A DNA stretch of 64,000 nt from assembly GCA_022578965.1 (NCBI GenBank), contig MU400690.1:1-64000 (forward strand), given 5' to 3'. The translations under genes were made by a program, and so were the position numbers. The notes beneath the pieces are model-generated. The model was not told where the DNA came from and did not search any database. It was given only the letters and a program-made list of their open reading frames with translations. Source of the stretch: Xylaria sp. FL1777. Its lineage: Eukaryota > Ascomycota > Sordariomycetes > Xylariales > Xylariaceae. Shown here in pieces: positions 1-12,993 of the stretch; the stretch's first letter is position 1, and each line of letters opens with the position of its first letter.

Positions 1-2542
1 TTATTTTATTTTTGCTTTTAGTTAAGCTTTAAATTGCAGTTTTTAAGCTTTTTTACTTTTAATAACTATTTTTTAATATAATTATGCTTTAATTAACTAG
101 TAATATTTATAGTAATTATTTTTATATATTTTTTAAAATAATATTATAAATATAATTAAAATTTTTTTTAAATATTATAAATTTTTATAAATTTTTATAG
201 TAAACTATAGTTATAACTAACTACTTTAATTTATAAAAGTTTTATATTTTTATTTTTGCAATTTGTTTAAAAAACTAATTATTTTTTAATTTGTTAAGTA
301 AATATTAGTAATAATAATATATTATATAATAATTTTATAATACTTTATTATGTTTTAAATTTTTAAAACATAAAATATTATTATTATTTTTTATTATAGT
401 TTTATTATAGTAATAACTTTTAGCAATTAGTTAAATTATTAACTTTAGTTTTTAAAACATATTAATTTTTGTATTAATTATTAATGCTTTTTTGTTTTAT
501 TATATTTAAAGCAGTTTAAGCTATAAAAATACTTTATTTATTTTTATTAGTTTTTTTTTTGTAGTATTTTTTATAGCTTTTAATTTTATTTGTTTTTGCT
601 TTAAAGTTTTATAAGTTTTATTTTTTTAAGTTTATTTAACAACTAAATATTTTAATAGTTTATAATTAATTTAATAATTATACTATTTATAATTATAGTT
701 TTGTTTTTTTAAACATAATTTTTTTTTAAGCTATATTTTAAGCTTTAATAGTTTAAAGTTTTTATAGTTTTATAAGTTTGCTAACTATGTTAATTTACTA
801 CTTTTTATTATTTGCTACTTTTAGTTAAACTATTTTTTAAGTTATATATTAAATAATTTTAATTGTTTATATAGCAAATATATTTTTTTGCAATTTGTTT
901 TAATAACTGCAAAACTTTTAAATAATATTTATATGCTTATTTATTTTAATTTATATAAATAAAGCATTTAGATTTGTTTAATATAGCATTTTTGTTTTAA
1001 CTTAAAATAATAACTTTATACTTTTGCTTTAAAAACATATTTTTTAAATTGCTTTGTTGTTTTTTGTTGTTTTAAACTTTTATAACTTATATTTTTTTTT
1101 TAAGTTAAAGAATTTTTTTTTTTTTATAGCTTTTTTTTCCGTTTTTTTTTTTAAATTAGCATTATTTTTAAAAGTATTCTTTTTTTTTATAGTTATAATA
1201 TTTAACTTTAAACATATTTTAAGATTATTATTTTTAAACTTTATTAATTTGTTTAAATCTTTATTTAATACTTTTTTAAGTATTTTTTTTTTGTTTTTTT
1301 TAGTTTTTTTAGTTTTAAAGTACTAATTAAATAATTATTAATTAATTATAATAGCTATATTAATATACGTATTAATTTTTGCTAGTTTATTTATTTTATA
1401 TAGTTTGTTTTAAACTTAAGTTTTAAGTTTATTATAAAATAAATAAAATAATATAAGCTTAAGCAATTTTAAAATTACTACTAATTGTTTAAATTTTATA
1501 GCATAATTTACTATTGCTTTTGTTTATTTTAAGCAATAAAATATTTTTTTTGCGTGTTTTACTTTTTAAATGTTTTTAAATAATGCTTTTATTTAATTTT
1601 TAAACTTAATATAGTTTTTAAAAATCTTTTTTGTTTTTAGCTTAAAATTAATTAACTTATTAGCTTTTAAAAAATTTTTTAAAATAAGTTAAAATTATTT
1701 TAATACTTTTTTTAACAAAAATTATAAAATAGTTATTATTTTTTGATTTTTTTTTATAATAATAATAAAATGCTATTTTAAATAAAGTTTAATATAAATT
1801 AAAAAAACTTTTATATTTGTAAATTTATTATAAAGCTTTAAAGCAATAAGTTTAAAACTTTTAATATTTAACATTTTTAATATTATAAATAATTTTAATA
1901 ATAAAAGCAATAATAATAATAAAAAGTTAAGTTTTTTATTTTAAGTTATTATTTTAAATATAGCAGTAATAAAAATAAGCGTTAAGTTTGCTAATAATAA
2001 TATTAATATTAGTTATAATATAATTATTTATTTAAAGCTTTAATTTATTATTATAGTAGCAAATATTATTGCTGTTTTAATTATTATAGCTAATATTTAT
2101 GCTAGTTTAAAAGTTATAACGCTTAATATTTAAGCTGTTTTTTAAATTAAAGCAACTAGTTTACTTTATAGTATTAATATTAATATTAGTTTTTTTTTAT
2201 TATTACTACTTAACTTTTTTTTTTTTATTACTGCTTTTTTTTTAATAAAAGTAGCTAATAAAAGTACTAAAGTTTATTGTTTTAATACATTATTAGTTCT
2301 AAAGATTTTTAAAATCCTTAAACTTAATTTTTAACTTTTTGTTTTTAGTAGTATAACTTAAATTTAGTTTTATTAATTATTAAGTAAAGTTTATTTATAT
2401 AATGCTATTTAGCATTTTTATTTTTTAAATATTTTTTTAGTATACTTTTAAAAGTTTATTTTATAAATTATTTATTATTTAACTTTTTATATTAGTATTT
2501 ATTCTTATATATTAGGTTTTATTAATTAAAAAACTATTAAAG
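1..2542. other. Gene-free AT-rich stretch
   Basis: No feature is supported here. The + strand is T-rich, with long T runs around 1085-1300. The 90-codon frame at 1054-1326 is almost entirely Phe, Leu, Ile and Val encoded by T runs, so it is a composition artefact. A decayed coding region on the - strand (Lys/Asn-rich) is possible, but I recognise no motif. Confidence 0.6.
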
Positions 2543-3411
2543 TATAACAAACTTATTATATACTAATATAATAGGTTTGCTTTTAGGGTTTTAATTTGCA
2601 AGTAATAATAGAATTTTTAATAGTAGTTCATTAAAGAAGTTTTTAGGGTACTTTTATTACTATGCATTAATAAAGGTCTTAAAAAATTAAAAGTAATAAA
2701 TATATTAATGCTTAGCAGTTATAAGAAATTAATAGCTAAAAAACTAAAACTAAATAAATAACTAAATATAAAAAGTATATAATTATATAAACAAAAAAAA
2801 AGTAAAAAAAATAGTAATTTCTTTTAAATTATTGCAAGTTTAATAAGCACTAAATTATTATAAGCTTAATAAGCTTTAAATTATTATAAGCTTAGTAAAC
2901 TTTAGATTATTATAAGCTATTATAAAATTAGCACCAGAATGGCCTTTAAAGCAGCTTAATGCCTTTATATATATTTTGCACCTCTTTTTTTGCTAGCTAA
3001 AGCTAAAGTTATGTAATAATTTATTTAGCTTATTAGGCTTACGGTAATTTAAAGCTTATTAAGCTTATAGTAATTTAAAGCTTATTAAGCTTATAATAAT
3101 TTAATGCTTACTAAACTTACAGTAATTTAAAAAAAGTTACTACTTTTTTTACCTTTTTTTTATTTATATAAACATGCACTTTTTATATTTAGTTATTTAC
3201 TTAGTTTTAGTTTTTTAGCTATTAATTTTTTATAATTGCTAAGTATTAATATACTTATTACTTTTAATTCCTTAAAACCTTTATTAATACATAGTGGTAA
3301 AAGTACCCCGAAAACCTCTTTAACGGACTACTGTTAAAGATTCTATTATTACTTATAAATTAAAACCCTAAAGGCAAACCTGTTATATTGGTGTATAATA
3401 GGTCCGTTATA
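2543..3411. repeat. Large inverted repeat (arms ~370-400 bp)
   Basis: The left arm (about 2543-2915) is repeated in reverse complement at about 3013-3411, with a spacer of roughly 97 bases. The match can be followed through the outer block near GGTTTGC, the AAGTAATAATAG block, the long A/T-rich middle and the inner 26-bp units. The right arm keeps more G and C (around 3300-3345) than the left, so the arms decayed independently. It may be a palindromic transposon end or a head-to-head pair of copies. No coding sequence is visible inside. Confidence 0.82.
2840..3131. repeat. 26-bp tandem repeats in both arms
   Basis: The left arm holds three 26-base units (2840-2917), each ending in ATTATTATAAGC. 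The right arm holds the reverse-complement family as about four units (3030-3055, 3056-3081, 3082-3107, 3108-3131), most beginning TTATTA and ending AATTTAAAGC. The unit number differs between arms. Exact period and purity, despite the mutations, show true tandem repetition and not chance AT richness. Confidence 0.75.
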
Positions 3412-3533
3412 TAAACCTAGTAAGCTAAGTAAGTTATTATATAACTTTAGCTCTAGCTAACAAAAAAAAAGGTGCAAAGTATATATAAAGGCATTAAGCT
3501 GCTTTAAAGGCCACCTTAGTGCTAATTTTATAA
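2920..3533. mobile_element. MITE-like element with ~120-bp inverted ends
   Basis: The block 2920-3045 (containing TTAGCACC, GGCCTTTAAAGCAGC and TTTTGCACC) recurs in reverse complement at 3413-3533 (GGTGCAAAG, GCTGCTTTAAAGGCC, GTGCTAA). The two blocks bracket the right arm of the larger inverted repeat, giving a ~610-bp unit with long inverted ends and no coding capacity, the architecture of a MITE or foldback element. The left arm at 2543-2915 would then be the inside of a second, truncated, inverted copy. No target-site duplication could be fixed. Confidence 0.5.
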
Positions 3534-4212
3534 CAAACATAAAGTTTTATATTATATTATTTAACTATAAAAATACTATTACTTATTACTTTAAAAATGC
3601 ACTATAATAATTAAGTGCACTTTTTTAATATTATTTGAGTTTTTTGTATTTTAAGTAAAATGTTAAAAGGCTTAGCATGCTTTTATAGCTGCTATTAATT
3701 AGCTAAAAAGCTAAAGCAAAAGATTTACATAAGCATTTTAGCTATATAAACATATAAGTTTATTTATAAAGTTTTAATAAATATTTTTAATTTTTTTAGC
3801 GTTTTAATAAAGTTATAAGTATATAAATACTTAAGTATATTAATTAGTTAACATACATTTTTTTAGCATGTTTTTTTTGCAAGCAAAGCACATTTATTTA
3901 TTACTAAGTATTTTGCACGTTTTTTTTTCTGTAATTTTTTAGCAGCCCTAACTTTATATATAATTAATTTTTAAATTACGTATAATTATACTACTTTTAC
4001 TTTGCATACTTTTAGTTTTTAAACTGTTTTTTTGCTTTATATTTATAACTTTTTTTGCTTTATAACTATATACTTTTTATTTTATAAAATATTTTTGCTT
4101 TATGTATATTAAACTACACTTTTATACTTAAGATTTAATTTTACATTTATTTTTTAATTGCTTAATATTTTTTTATACTATAATTTTTTACTTTTATTAA
4201 AAAATAGTTATA
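3534..4212. other. Intergenic AT-rich stretch
   Basis: No gene or repeat is recognised between the inverted-repeat structure and the long decayed frame. The reading frame that follows (+ frame starting at positions 1 modulo 3) is loosely open back to about 3960, so its true start may lie here. Confidence 0.4.
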
Positions 4213-7200
4213 ATGCTTTACTTATTTAAAGTTAAAAACGTTTTTAAGGCTAAAACTGCTTAAATTTAAATTAAGCGTAATATTAGCTATTATATTTAGC
4301 TTAGTAAAATATTTAGCAATACTATAAAAGATTATGTATTTTTTATTATTACTAATAGCAAATTAGTTATTATTTTTAATAGCTTTTGCAAATATTTCGC
4401 AAGTTTTAAGCCTTTTATTTATGTTATTTTAAGTATTATTTAAAATCTTAATCGTTTTAATACTACATTTGTTTTTTATAAAGCAATTACTAATAATTTA
4501 ACAATATTTAATATTAATTTACTTAATAATACTGTTTTAAGTAAAATTTATGCATTTTTTTAAAAGTTAGAACTTATTAACATTAAGCATATATAATTTT
4601 TTTTGCAAAAATTTAATATTAGTAATAATAAAGATTGCAAAAGCATTATTAATTAAGCTTTTATTTATTAGCAAGCTAGCTTTGCTTCTTTAAATAACTT
4701 AAAGCGTAAATATATTTATAATAGATTTTATAAAAACTATACTAGCTTTTTTATTAGTAAAAACTATAAAGTTTAACTGTTTATTATTAGTAATACAATT
4801 AGTTAAATATATTATACTATTATTTACTTAGCTTATTTATGCATTAAATGTTTTAGCATTACTTATAATTATTTTAACTATAAACATTAAACTAATACTA
4901 ATAGTTGCTATATTTACAAACATTTTAAATATCGTAAAAAAAATTATAAATTGCTGCGCATACTATTTTGCAATATTTGCTAAGCTTGTAATGCTTATTT
5001 TACTTCGCTTTGCTTAGCTTATATTATTTTTTCTTTTTTTATTACTTTAAAAAAAAAGAAAAAAAACTATAAATTATTTTTAAAAGTTTATTTTTATACT
5101 AATAATGTTGTTTAACTTTTAAAATTTAATAATAAAACTTAAAAGCTAATTTAAGCAGCTTTTTAAGTTAATAAGCATAACAAATATAAAAGCGCTTATG
5201 TTATATAAACAATAGCTGCTGTTATAAATATATTTATGCAACAAAAACGCTTAAGCAATAAAAAGCCTAAATAAAAAGAACTATTTTTAATTGCACTATA
5301 TATACTTAAATATATTTTAAGCGTTAATATTATAAAAGGTTAAAAATACTAAACTATTATTAAGCTTAATAATATATGCTTTAATATTTTTTAATTACTT
5401 ATTAAGCACGCTTATTAGCTAAAAAACTATAGTAAGTACAAAGTTTTTGCATTAATTACAATAAAATATAATGCAATTATTTAAAATTTAAAAGTTATTA
5501 AAATCTTTACGAAATTTGTTTATAATTAAGCTTTTTTTATTAGTTTTATAAACATTAAGTTTAAGCTATATTATTTAGCTATAAAAATTAAGTTTATATT
5601 TAACATTTTTATATATACTAATATTATTTATTATATAGTATTTTTTAATTATGTTAAGTTTTTTATTAATATGTTTAGCGTAGCATTTATTAAGATTTTT
5701 AAAAGCATTAAAAAAGTAATAATTAATGCAAAAAAACTACAATTAATACAAATTATGCTTTTTACTTATAACTGCAAAACTTAAATTGCTGCATTAATTT
5801 TTACAAATTGCTATTAATTTTGCAATTTAAATTATTATGCTTTATTTAAGCGCTATGCTTAAAAAGGAGTTTTTAGCGCTATTAAAAAGCTTATTAATTA
5901 TTTGAAAGCTAATTTTGCTTAACAAAAAGCTTTTAAGGTTTTTTTAAATATAATTAAAAAATCAGTTTAATTATTATATATAATAGCTTATAAATATAAC
6001 TATTAAAACAAAATTGCAAAGTATACTAGCTGCTTTTTTGTATTAAAAGTAGTAATGCTAGTAATTAGTTAAAACGCCTGCAATTTTGCTATTATATAAA
6101 TAGTATTTTTTAAAAAACTTTATAAGCTATTTTTTATTTTATACTTTAGCAACAAATTATAACTAAAATTATATAACATTTTATATATAGTTTTTTAACT
6201 TTTAAATATAAATATAAATAAAAATAAAGCTATTTAAATAATTATAAAAAAAATTATTAAAGCAGTTTATAAAGCTTATAATATTAGCTAAAGCAATAAA
6301 GCTTGCTTAATTATATATATTTTTAGTTATTTTAATAAAATGTTTACTGCAGCATTAAATAAAACAGTTAAAGCAAAGCAAACTATTTTTATAAATAAAT
6401 AAACATTAAAATGTTTTTTAAAGTATAGCAATAATAATAAAATTAAATTATAAAAAAACTATAAATAACGTTTTAAAACTTAAGTTACTATTTTATAAAA
6501 AAAAAACTAGTTTAAGCTTTTTATAAAAAATATTAAAAAGCTTTTATTATATATTACGCTTTATATATAATTAAGCAAAAATTAGCACTAAGCATTAAAT
6601 TACGTTTTATATTTTAAAGCATTATATTATTTGCACTAAAAGCTATACTATAGCAAATATAAGCTATTCTGCTTTAAGATTTTTAATGCTAGCTTTACTA
6701 AAAAAGCTAATATTACTAAATTTTTTTATTGCTTAAATATATAAATAAGCAATTTTAACGTAAAACTTTTTTTTTTTTAAATAGTTTAAAAAAAAACTTG
6801 CAAAAATAAATTAAAAGCTATAATTGCTATAACTATAATTTTTAAAGAAAACTTTGCTAAGCTTGATTTTTTTTAATAAACAAGAAATTTTAATCCTAAA
6901 TATTATAAATATATAAATTTTACAGTTTTTTTTACTATTTATTATTTTTTTAACTAAATTATTAATAAAATATTTTAGCAATTAGCAAACTTTATAGTAC
7001 TTAAAGCTAAAATTAAGTTTAAAAAGTTTAAACTTAACAAAACTTTTATTATAATAGCTTTAATAATTAATTTAATTATAAATAAAGCAAAACAAATTAA
7101 TTTTTATAATTTTATACTATTTTTAATTAATAAACTAAAAATAAAAAAAATTTTATTAGTAAGCATTATAAAACAAAAATTTATTAAGCTATATAATAAA

Positions 7201-10200
7201 TATTTTAGCTTAAATAAAAAACAATATAACTTTATTAACTTTAATTTGCTTAAAATTTTTTATAGCATAAAGTTTTTTATTAGCTGCTTTAATGCAAGCA
7301 AAACTGCAATTATAACATTTTTTGTTAAACTTTTTATATAAAGTTTAGTTAATTTAAGTAACCTTTATACTACTAAATTTATTTTTAAACTAATTATAAT
7401 AAAACTAAATATACTTAAGCTTACTTTTAATAACTTTATTAAGCTTGCTGCTAATAAAAAGCTAAAAAAAAGCAAAAAAAAGCAAAAATAAAATCTTTTT
7501 GCTAAAGTTTGCTTTAATAATATTTTACTTTAAGTTAACAAAAAGTATAAAACTACATTAAAAAATATTGTTTTTAAAAAAAATAATAAAAAACAAAAAA
7601 ATTTTTTTAAAAAAAAACAATTAAAAAATAATAAATAAAAAACTATAAGTAATAAGCAAAAAAAAAATAATTAAAAAAACTTAAGTTAAATAAATAGCAA
7701 TTAAACAAAATTAAATTAAACAAAAAAAAATAGTTAAAAAAAATTAAATAATTTAAATTAAGAAATTTTAAATATTTAATAGCTAGCAATAAATTAAAAC
7801 AACAAACTGTTTAAATTATAACTTAATTTTAACTTTTTTTTAAAGTTTTAAAAAAACAAAGCTTATATTTAACTTTAAATGCTTATTATTAGTTAATAAA
7901 ATATATAGCTTAATAATTTTGCTAAAAAGCTTTCTTAATATATTAGCTTTTATAAAACTTGCATTATTTGCATATTTATAATTATTATAGCTATTAAACA
8001 TATTATTACAAATAATAAAAAACTAATAATTATTAAAAATTTTATTAACTTATTGCTTGCTAAATTACTTATAACTTCTTTTTTAAATTAAGCATACATT
8101 TTGCTTAATAATAACGCTATAATTTAAAAATTACTAAAATTAGTTAAGTTAGCTATATAAAAATATTTAAGTTAAAATGCAAGCTTTAAACTTGCTTTTT
8201 GCATTATATTTAATTTTTGCTTTTAAAAATTAAACCTAAAGCATTAACGCAAAAAAAGTACTAAAGTTTAACGCAAACTTTTTAAAAAAGTAATTAAAAT
8301 AGTTTATTAGTTAGCTAACTTTATTATATATATATTTTATGTTATAAAAAGCTTTGCTAATATTTTTAACGTTATAGTTCTTTAAATTAACAAAAATTGT
8401 TATATAACTAAGCTAAACGTTTTTATTTCTTTAACTAAATATTTATTTGTTATAGTTAAACTATTTTTAAGCAATAATAAATAAATGTAGCTTTTTTTTT
8501 TCTTTAAAAATACTTATAAAACTAAAAATAATGCTTTATTATTTTTTAATTTTTTTGCGTTATAAATATAAATATTACTATTAAATATACATATTAAACA
8601 CGTTTAAATTATATTTATGTACTACTTATATATTAATTACTGCAGCAAAAATAGCATATTTAATTTTGCATTTAAAACTTTTTATAATAGTAAAATAATA
8701 AAACTTAAATAACTTTAAATTTACAAAGCTTTATATATTAGCAAAAAATTCTTTAAGTTTATTTTTTATAATAGCTGCTTTAGTTTTTTACTAATAATTA
8801 TTATTAAAAGCAACAATAAAAATACATTTAAAAATAGTATAATTAACTATATTAATGCTAACTATGCTATACATTTAGTTTTTATAATTTAACGATTTAA
8901 TTTATGCTATATAAACAACAAACGTTTTTTTTTAAGCATTATTATTTTATATAATGCTTAAGCAAATTTATTAAAACTTTGCTACAATAAATATAGTTTT
9001 ACTAAAATTTGCTTTAAAAAAATCAATATTTAAACTATTACTACAGCATAAAGCTATAAATATAATTTTATTATTGTTAACTTTACTTATATTTATAGCT
9101 TTAGTTTTACTAAAAATAGTAATTTTAGCGCAATTATTTTTATTTATACTAAATATATTACTATTTACCTTTATAATAATAAAGCATAATTAAGCATAAA
9201 AACTTTATACTAGCTTAAAAACTTTAACTAATATTATACTGCTAAAAAAGCTATATTTATTTTTAAAAAAAATTCTTAAAAATAACTATATAAATTTTAT
9301 TACGTAAACTATAAACATAATTAATACTACTGTAATATTTTGCGTTGTTTTATTTGTAGCAATAATTATTATATTTATAACTATAATAATAAGCTATAAA
9401 AGCTTAAATTTAAAGTTATACTAAAAAATCTGCATAGTTTTATTATATAGTATTTAAAATTTATATAAAACAACTAAACTATTATTACTTGTGCTTTAAA
9501 AGCTTGCTACATAATTTAAAAAATAAAAAGTTAAATTAAACTAACAATTAAAAAAGCAAGCAATAAATAAACTGCTATAAATACTAATTAATTTAATAAA
9601 GTTTAGCGTTATATTTAATAAAACTTAAACAAACAATAAAAAAACTTTAAGCGCTATAAAGCTAAAACTAAAAAAGCAAAAATCAACTTTAATTTAATTA
9701 AGCTACTAACTTTTAAGTTTTTTTTTGCTAAACTATTAGCTTTAATTTTTCTATTAAAGTATACTATAAATAACTTAACAATAAAAAACAGTTTTAATTA
9801 TATTATAAATAATATAGCTATTTATACTTATTATTGTTTTTATAATATATAATATATATTTACTATTTTATTAATTAATAAATAAATTATAACTGCTTAC
9901 TTTAAATTTTAGCTAATTGTTTTTTTTAATGCTAAACTTTTTTTAGTTTACTATTTAATACTTAAAAAAAAGAAATATAATAATTATAGCTTTTATAACT
10001 TTGTTATAAAAGCTATACTAAAAACTATGTTATAATACTTAAAGCAAAGCATTTTAGTTTAAAACAACCTAAAAAAACTTAATATAAAAATTTATGCTTA
10101 GCTTAATAATTTAACTAAAGAAATTCTAATCTTTAATAACAAATTAACTAAAAAAAAAGCTATTAAGAAAATTTAGGAAGTTAAAATCTTAGTTACTAAA

Positions 10201-10290
10201 AACAACAAGTTTAATAAAAAAGAAAAACCTAAGTATAAAAATAATAAAAATATTATAAAGCAAATTAAAGTTAAAAAGTTCTAGTAATAA
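4213..10290 (+). pseudogene. Decayed giant ORF (~2,000 codons), family unknown
   Basis: One frame stays coding-like over about 6.1 kb without an apparent frameshift. Stops are mostly TAA/TAG, about one per 17 codons over 4603-6770 and almost absent over 6970-7480, against roughly one per 10 expected by chance at this composition. Codons such as GCT, AGC, AAC and TGC fall in phase throughout. Visible traits are Cys clusters near 4845-5010 and 9330-9365 (C-x4-C-x2-C in the latter), a Lys/Asn-rich linker at about 7440-7740, and a highly charged C-terminus before consecutive TAG-TAA at 10282-10287. The start at ATG 4213 is arbitrary. I recognise no family; a transposon-encoded protein is likely from the RIP. 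It ends about 25 bases before duplicated segment A begins. Confidence 0.5.
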
Positions 10291-10713
10291 TATAATAATA
10301 ATAAAAGCATTACAAAATTTAAGCATACGCTATAACCTTTATAAGTTTTAGGGCAGGTATATAAAAAAAGTCGAAAGTTTTTTACTAGTTAAGTATATTT
10401 ATAGTTTATAAGGGCTGTAATATGCAATAAAAAAAGCAAACTATATTATTTTATTTTAAACATTTAATGTTTGTAGTAAAATAAAGCAGTATAATTGCGC
10501 AAGATTTACTATAACACTTTAATTGCAAAAAAATAAGTTATAACTTATATATTTAAGCAATTAAGCCATATATAAATTAAAAAATAAAATAATTAATAAA
10601 AAAGCTATTTAATAATATAAATAAAGCAACTATAGCTAATTTTCATTATGTTATCTATAATGTTTAAATTTATGCTTTAAAATTTAGCGTAATACTTATA
10701 CTTTTCTTTTTAC

Positions 10714-10726
10714 TATATAATTTAGC
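10714..10726. repeat. Left target-site duplication, TATATAATTTAGC
   Basis: The 13-base string TATATAATTTAGC precedes the insertion and recurs at 12925-12937 after it. The empty site in copy B (about 48668-48680) has one version with transitions only. The 5' half is AT-simple and merges with the element's TA-rich tail, so the true duplication may be shorter. Confidence 0.7.
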
Positions 10727-12924
10727 TCACTTGCAGCACACTAAAAAAGCAGACAAATTTTCAACTAAGCTACCAGTTATTGCGCAACCCGAAAAAAGCA
10801 CGTAGAATAGCTAAATAAGTTCTAAATACAAGAAAGCTTAGCTATTATAACGTAGCTAAAGAACTAATTAAGTTGTAAGCAGCTATAAAAACATAAAAAC
10901 AGAAGCTTTTAAACATAAAGCAAAAATAGCTAAGCATTAACACTAGCTTTTCTTTAAGCTGAAAAAGGTTTACTATAACTACGGAACAAAAGCTAAAGCA
11001 GCTGTTATAAAGCTGTTTATTACTTATAGTCTTAAAAAAGCTGCTTATTATAAGCTTACGTTTATAAACTTTAAAGTAAAGCATAATACAATAAAATACT
11101 AAAAACAGCAATACAAAATTACGAACATAAAACTACAAAAGTTAAAAAGTACACATTATAAAAAAGCAAAGCAATTAAGCAACTTTATTAAGCACTAAAC
11201 ACTAAAATTTTATTAAAACTTCTAGCTACTAAATATATAATAATGCTAACCCTTAAAAGTTACGTAAACACCTTTTAACCGGCTTATTTATGTAAAACTT
11301 CTAGCTTTTTTATTTGCTGCAGCTTTTTTTGCTTTTTTAATTATAACTTAAAGTTGCATACTAGTTATAAGTGCAGCTTAAATATCTTTATTAGTACAAA
11401 AACAATGCGTAGCTATATAAGCTTTAATAAACAATTAAAGTTCTTTATTAACTTTTTTAAGCTAAAAAATTATTAGCAGCACTTAAAATTAAAAAAACTC
11501 TAATAGTTAAAATAAGCATAAAGTAAAGCTTAAAAACATGCAAACATTAATATAGTTAAAAGTATTTATAGAACTACAACTGCTACTTTTAGCGCTTACT
11601 TTGCTTTTTTTGCATTATAAACATTTAGTAGACTTGCTAATAATATTGCAAGCGTAAAAGTTATTAATGTCTTTATATAATTAGCATAAAAAAAATAGCA
11701 ATAAAAAGTGCATAACATATTATTATAACATAAGCAATATAGTAGTAGCACAGCTTAAGTATTTTAGCATGCTTAATAAATATAAATTTTAAAGCTATTA
11801 ATAATACTTTAACATAAAGCACTAAAGCATTTACCCTTATTTTAAGAATTAGCATTATAGCAAAAAAACATAATAACAAGCAATTATAAAAGCTTAAACT
11901 ATATAATAGTAAGCTATTAACTACTTTATTTAATACTATAAATTAAATAACTAGTAAAAACTGCAATAAAATAACTTATAACCCTAAATATATAAGCTTA
12001 ACACTAGTTAGCATATATACTTAAGCTAAGCTAGTTATAAATATGTACTATAAAAAGCATAGCAGCTATAACAAAATAGATTTTTATATAACTGCAACGC
12101 ATTAGCAATTAATTATATTATAAACTAAACACTTTAATATATTAAAGCAAGCGTAAGCTAAGCATATAGTAATAATAATAATAAAAATAGTAAAGTTAAT
12201 AGTTAAAAAAAGAAAAAATTAGCATAAGTAGCTAAATAAAATAACTTACTACTTATTGCTACTTTATATTGCTTAATGTATAAGCTACTTATAAGCTATG
12301 CTTATTTAGTAAGTTTACTATAAAAAGCATAAAAGCAGCTTAAAAAATAAATATGCAAAAAGCAAACTAAAAAATAATAAACAATTAATTTTGCTTATAA
12401 CTTAGTTATAACTTAATTATAAAAAAACTAATATAGCAAAAAACTAACAGCAATACTAAAGCAAACAAACTATAATGTACTAGCAATATAATAAAAAAAA
12501 GTTTAAAAAAAAACTAAGAAAAAAAAGCAGCACACTTAGCTAAATAAATATTAGAACTAAAAAAACTACTGCAAGTAGCATAAAGCAAGCAGCAATACTA
12601 AAGCAAGCAAACTACAAAGCAAAAAAAATACAAAGAAAAAAAAACTATAAAATAACTACGTAAAAATGCATATACTTAATTAACAGCATAATACAAGTAA
12701 ACAAACAACCTAAAAGCAAAAAAGTAAAAAGTAAAGCACTTAATAAAATCGTAGCAAAAATAATACAACCTAAAAGTAAATATAAAATGTTTTTACTTAG
12801 CTACTAAGAAAAAAGTAAGCCGCTTATAGCTCGCTTTTAACCTATAAGCACAGTTTTTACCTATATATATAAAAAATAAAAACTAGCATAGCTAATAAGC
12901 CGTTAGCCCAAATAATACAATATA
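10727..12924 (+). mobile_element. LINE-like insertion, 2.2 kb, with TA-rich 3' tail
   Basis: This block is present in copy A and absent from copy B, and is flanked by a 13-bp direct repeat. It ends in AAGCCGTTAGCCCAAATAAT followed by a (TA)n tail, nearly the same 3' end as the element ending near 33095. A simple-repeat 3' tail, variable 5' end and 13-bp target duplication are typical of non-LTR retrotransposons. The + strand carries a decayed frame rich in Lys/Gln near 10850-10950 that looks coiled-coil, as in LINE ORF1, and a Lys/Ala/Asn-rich C-terminal part in which a ~28-bp motif (AGCAATACTAAAGCAA...) occurs at 12449 and 12591. The + strand keeps many CpA but few TpG. No reverse transcriptase was recognised, so this is a 5'-truncated or non-autonomous copy. 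Confidence 0.65.
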
Positions 12925-12937
12925 TATATAATTTAGC
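12925..12937. repeat. Right target-site duplication, TATATAATTTAGC
   Basis: This is the second copy of the 13-base string found at 10714-10726. After it the host repeat resumes with TTAAATTTACTTT, matching TTAAACTTACTTT at about 48681 in copy B. Confidence 0.7.
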
Positions 12938-12993
12938 TTAAATTTACTTTAACTAGCTAGTTAGCTTATTTAGCTATTTTATTTTACTTTAGT

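Larger units (their letters stand above)
10478..12993 (+). repeat. Left ~305-bp inverted repeat, interrupted
   Basis: The repeat runs from about 10478 (AAAATAAAGCAGTATAATTG) to 10726 and resumes at about 12938-12993, ending near ATTTTACTTTAGTA. The interruption is a LINE-like insertion; copy B has the uninterrupted version. The same unit occurs inverted at 22761-23064 and 58501-58805, and in + orientation at 30124-30427 and 48432-48735. The outer edge is where left and right copies stop matching. Confidence 0.82.

Noticed and set aside
1054..1326. 90-codon + strand frame
   Set aside because: Almost only Phe, Leu, Ile and Val from T runs; no motif, no second copy.
1980..2030. Possible RT box read FANNNIN
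   Set aside because: Sits in an AAT repeat run with no other RT motif around it.
10845..11111. 88-codon - strand frame
   Set aside because: Antisense to the decayed LINE-like frame; the opposite strand reads as a better Lys/Gln-rich coding remnant.
11673..11879. 68-codon - strand frame
   Set aside because: Lies inside the LINE-like insertion on the opposite strand; hydrophobic composition artefact.
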